NCBI GenBank assembly: GCA_021292105.1
Contig: CM037862.1
Span: 4,882,895-4,946,894, forward strand
Source of the DNA: Anadara kagoshimensis
Taxonomy: Eukaryota; Mollusca; Bivalvia; Arcoida; Arcidae
Direction: 5' to 3'
DNA length: 64,000 bases
Shown: piece by piece, positions 61,701 to 64,000 of the stretch
How positions within the stretch are numbered: the stretch's first letter is position 1
How the letters are laid out: each line of letters opens with the position of its first letter
Notes under the pieces: model-generated
The model's input: only the letters and a program-made list of their open reading frames with translations
The model's database searches: none
Told to the model about the DNA's origin: nothing
Translations under genes and position numbers: made by a program

Positions 61701-62530
61701 ATTATTCCGGCAAATGTCCAATTATTACGGGAAATTTTCTAAAAAATATTAATTTTTTAAAACATTTTTACCGTAATAATTGGACATTTGCCGGAATAAT
61801 TAGATTTTTACCGTAATAATCAGTCTTTTACCGGAATAATCAGACAAGTTACCGTAATAATCAGACACTTGCCGGAATTTTTAGAATCCGTAAAATTTAC
61901 CGTAAAAATATTCTTATTATTCCGGATTTTGACCAATTATTCCGGATTTTGTCCAATTATTTCGGATTTGGTCTAAAAATTCCAGAATTGATCTAAATAT
62001 TCCGGATTTTCGCAAAGATTACGTAAAGTGTCTTACTATTCCGGAATTTCGCAATTATTCCGGTAAAACCCCCTTCTAGTGATAACATCAAACTTAATGG
62101 CTTTATACAAAAATATGATAATCAATTTTTCTCTGAATATTCACTGTTGATGATACTGTTCTATAATTTGTGAATTTGCCATTTTTTTGCACTTTTTATA
62201 TAAAAACAAGTTAATACCTATATATGTTTGTATATACTTGTAAAGGTCACGCCCATTTCGCCCAAAAAGTTTGAAAATCAAAATATCAACATGTTTTATT
62301 GATAATGCAGGAACGACAAACAAAATAAACGTATGCTAATACGATATCCATGTCATTTTTCACCTGTCACTTACCTGTGAAGTTTAATTAGATATATACG
62401 TATCCTGTCTGAACTACAATGCATTTATTATACAATATAAACTTACCTCTAATGGTAAATCTTTAGCAGGTCTGTCTAAATCCGCATCCGTAATCTCTGG
62501 TTCAGTTTGACAGAATATATTTGGAAACAT
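52587..62530 (-). CDS. Death domain-SH2 domain adaptor protein, 701 residues
   Basis: Seven exons joined in frame: 62530-62447, 57310-57046, 56417-56230, 55743-55483, 54912-53905, 53507-53416, 52794-52587 (2106 bases with the stop). An in-frame stop precedes the ATG. A Death domain fills about residues 30-116 (DWANLAELLGY; RSASFLMLKDW; EDCVLYL). Residues 117-179 may be a second small fold. CIYC (253-256) and CTSC (286-289) could bind zinc. The linker has four 8-residue PHQTISVS-type repeats (about 354-386), YMFM (YxxM, PI3-kinase type), YGNI (YxN, Grb2 type) and a PPKLPPR SH3 ligand (about 542). The SH2 domain covers about 594-680 (WWPGE; DGHYMIW; LVLSV; IIHY; FKSLKDLINHH). Trp620 stands where the FLVR arginine should be, so classical phosphotyrosine binding is doubtful. 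There is no signal peptide or membrane segment. The layout resembles an immune-receptor adaptor; I know no vertebrate protein with exactly this order. Confidence 0.85.
53416..53507 (-). CDS. Death-SH2 gene exon 6 (SH2 core)
   Basis: Acceptor tgtttgtttcag, donor GTTAG|gtaagt, 92 bases, phase 2. Encodes DGHYMIWYMRSKDTLVLSV, with W at the invariant Arg position of the SH2 B-strand. Confidence 0.85.
53905..54912 (-). CDS. Death-SH2 gene exon 5 (linker and SH2 start)
   Basis: Acceptor tacctttcag, donor GCTACT|gtaagt, 1008 bases. Encodes CTSC, the 8-residue repeats, YMFM, YGNI, PPKLPPR and, at its end, the SH2 start VPGWWPGE. Confidence 0.85.
55483..55743 (-). CDS. Death-SH2 gene exon 4
   Basis: Acceptor attcatgaag, donor ATAAAG|gtaaga, 261 bases. 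Basic then Ser-rich; ends with the CIYC pair. Confidence 0.75.
56230..56417 (-). CDS. Death-SH2 gene exon 3
   Basis: Acceptor tatgttgtag, donor TTTCAAG|gtattt, 188 bases. Encodes MQLHVKLIED, FMTVTTRCDATLKESL and HFEIDASW; the pattern of strands and one helix could be a ubiquitin-like or RA-like fold, which is speculation. Confidence 0.8.
56460..56790 (+). mobile_element. Retroelement 3' end in intron 2 of the Death-SH2 gene
   Basis: Antisense to the gene. Contains ggatattgcaagccaaggat, ccctcaaaaagttatatgac, ggtgtacctagctaaagg and gatatgaattggtatgtttg. Confidence 0.7.
57046..57310 (-). CDS. Death-SH2 gene exon 2 (Death domain)
   Basis: Acceptor ttgttttcag, donor TATAG|gtagga, 265 bases. Encodes the whole six-helix Death domain: GDWANLAELLGYGRDKI, then RSASFLMLKDW and the C-terminal EDCVLYL. 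Confidence 0.9.
57430..57492 (+). mobile_element. Very short retroelement tail fragment
   Basis: Contains cttttcagtttcaaaa and tgagatttgaacatgg; weak. Confidence 0.35.
57500..58849. other. Intron 1 of the Death-SH2 gene, no feature seen
   Basis: AT-rich with no exon-like frame or repeat that I can name. Confidence 0.4.
58850..58985 (+). mobile_element. Retroelement 3'-tail fragment in intron 1
   Basis: Contains attccggagcacccggcctc, cctcccgggtggaagttc and gacatggattggtatgtttg. Confidence 0.65.
59561..59690 (+). mobile_element. tRNA-derived SINE, plus copy
   Basis: Starts ccccggtggccaactggcc and has a B-box-like ggattcgaattcc. An inverted relative lies at 60320-60455. Confidence 0.5.
60029..60088. 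repeat. Dispersed hairpin element, copy in intron 1
   Basis: Arms ctgtcatgtgctgattttga and (3') tcaaaataagcacatgacag pair over about 22 bases with one mismatch, around a loop of about 20 bases (gcattattttaataaaa). Same design as 32372 and 36829, with a different arm sequence. Confidence 0.75.
60320..60455 (-). mobile_element. tRNA-derived SINE, minus copy
   Basis: Reverse-complemented it reads tcgatggccaggtgttctaa, then catcgcctgagttagaatcc, matching the order in 59561-59640. Confidence 0.5.
60549..60602. repeat. (ATTC)n microsatellite
   Basis: About 13 perfect tetranucleotide units. Confidence 0.95.
60603..61440. other. Intronic sequence, nothing recognised
   Basis: No exon or clear repeat. 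Confidence 0.35.
61441..62080. mobile_element. 640-bp foldback element built from CCGGAATAAT units
   Basis: The ends actagaagggggttttaccg and (right, reverse-complemented) the same bases continue as gaataattgcgaaa, an inverted repeat of about 35 bases without mismatch. The whole interior consists of ccggaataat-type words on the left and attattccgg-type words on the right, with a turning point near 61750. The complete element can therefore fold on itself. No coding capacity. It lies in intron 1 of the Death-SH2 gene, about 370 bases from exon 1. Confidence 0.85.
62447..62530 (-). CDS. Death-SH2 gene exon 1
   Basis: Starts MFPNIFCQ; 84 bases, donor TTAGAG|gtaagt, phase 0. A TGA in the same frame lies about 30 bases upstream of the ATG. 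Confidence 0.7.
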
Positions 62531-63845
62531 GTCACTTGTAAAATGAAATTTTCACCATAGTTCGTTAAAATTGCATAATATTTACTGTTTTAAAGTATAT
62601 TTCCCATATAAACATTTCTTAATGGTCTAGTATCTTCCTCTTTCACGAAAAGTGGGACAAGGTGATCTTTTTATAAAACAGGTAAATAAAATCACTCAGG
62701 TTGAACGAGTATGACCTACAAAAGTTCTTTACCCGGCTTGTATAAAATACAAAATCGAAAAAAATCCAACCGAAAATACTTTTAAAAGGTGCGTTATTTT
62801 ATCCCAGGATACACAACGTGTTACCTGTGTTTACGCCATTATCATCTGCCATCTAGGTCAGTAAATTCTAAGCTGAATTCTGATTGGCTGCCTTAATTAT
62901 GACAAAGAGGTGTTTATTTCAGTCAGCATGAATTGATATTAAGCTTTGAAGCCTGACATAAAACACGTCAGTAATTAAATGTTTTACATAACACCTGAAA
63001 AAAAAATAAACAAAAAGAAAATTGTAATGAATTCCGGTTTAAGGTGTAAACCCTGAATGCATTTCCTGCATCTAAACACGTGCAAATATTCGTTTTATTG
63101 TTTAAATGTTTTCGTTTTATTTTCAGAAAAAGAGTGTATTTAAATGTTTACAGGAATTAGAACTATGGTTATAGTTTTCAGAATTTTATTTCGAAACAAA
63201 CTCACGGCTCATCCATTGTCATTGCCATGGCCAAAGTAGATTTATTTAAATGGCCCAAGTGCTGTACATAATCATTTTTTGGCACTTATATCGAGTCATT
63301 TTCTGGTTTCTGTCCATAGTAGTTTTATATACATGTCATATAGTACTGTAAGCATTCAGTTGAAGTCGCTAATTATCGTGTGTTTGTTTGGTTTGTTAGC
63401 AGGGACGTATCCAGAAGGGGTCGATGTCAAAGGTGAGAGACGAAGAATGGGTTCATGGACATGCGCCTACGAGAAATTGTGGGGAAATTAGGCACAAATT
63501 TCGTATCCTTTTTAATCACAGCTGCATTAAAGAGGCAAGAGTCATCATTCAAACTGCCGATGATAGTATTAGAAAAATAATAGGCAAAAATGTCACATCA
63601 GCTATAAAGATTCAAAGGGAGCATATACCTCTAAATTACGCCCCCGCAAAAATCCGTTAATGGTTAGTCTCTTTCTTTAATTCGTTGTGGTCTTGGGAGT
63701 TTAAGGATTTATGACACAATTACGTGTTATGTTAATAATTGTCCGGTTGTTCTTTTAGGCTCGTCCTTTTTGCTATGTATATGATATGTATATTTTAGTA
63801 CGGAAGCGTATTAGGGCCACGACATTTTTTTTTTAATTTTGATAT
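62531..63845. other. Upstream region of the Death-SH2 gene
   Basis: The promoter of the Death-SH2 gene should lie just above 62530; I could not assign a clear core promoter. No other exon is convincing: the 63279-63660 open frames have no recognisable motif. Confidence 0.4.
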
Positions 63846-64000
63846 GTCGACTTAGTTTCTCGATAAATCGACTTAACTATGTCGATAAATCGACTTATTA
63901 TCTCGATAAATCGACTTAGTATCTCGATAAATCGACATAGGATCTCGATTAATCGACTTAACTATCTCGATAAATCGACTTAACAATCTCGATAAATCGA
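63846..64000. repeat. 21-22-bp satellite-like array, cut by window end
   Basis: Unit ctcgataaatcgacttagta + t with spacing 21-22 bp (cgataaat at 63861, 63883, 63904, 63925). At least seven units; it continues to the last base. Confidence 0.9.

Overview
The window is AT-rich, intron-containing eukaryotic DNA, dense in mobile elements, minisatellites and microsatellites. Three things suggest a lophotrochozoan, most likely a bivalve mollusc: long introns with GT/AG junctions, two-domain secreted fasciclin proteins beside a melatonin-receptor-like GPCR, and the types of interspersed repeat. The species assignment is inference. Only a small part of the window is coding.

Layout. 1-13.9 kb holds no recognisable gene. 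It is a tandem duplication of about 4.4-4.7 kb (about 4250-8910 and 8968-13325) carrying decayed reverse-transcriptase retroelement copies. At 14424-15304 (+) lies the terminal exon of a class A GPCR. 15.5-23.9 kb is non-coding apart from retroelement remnants. At 23965-25808 a roughly 1.7 kb, 32-bp minisatellite sits inside a foldback element. At 26078-31505 (-) and 39543-44506 (-) are two paralogous six-exon genes, each coding a secreted protein with two FAS1 domains. The spacer between them holds SINEs, a 4 kb element with terminal inverted repeats and an array of hairpins. 44.8-50.8 kb is a mobile-element zone: a mariner-type MITE, an element with inverted arrays at both ends, and a 36-bp minisatellite.

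From 52587 to 62530 (-) I can assemble a seven-exon gene whose exons join without breaking frame. It encodes a 701-residue intracellular adaptor: N-terminal Death domain, a possible Cys-pair zinc site, a Ser/Gln-rich linker with tyrosine and SH3-ligand motifs, and a C-terminal SH2 domain in which Trp replaces the phosphotyrosine-binding Arg. This Death-SH2 protein is the most unusual gene product here. The most unusual gene structure is exon 5 of the second fasciclin gene, whose 5' splice site belongs to a 69-bp minisatellite, so seven near-identical donor sites lie in tandem.

The two fasciclin genes probably act outside the cell in matrix or adhesion; the Death-SH2 adaptor probably acts in innate immune or receptor signalling; the GPCR is a surface receptor. 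Nothing in the sequence ties the three to one pathway. Exon boundaries were read by hand from splice signals, frame and homology, and no database search was possible.
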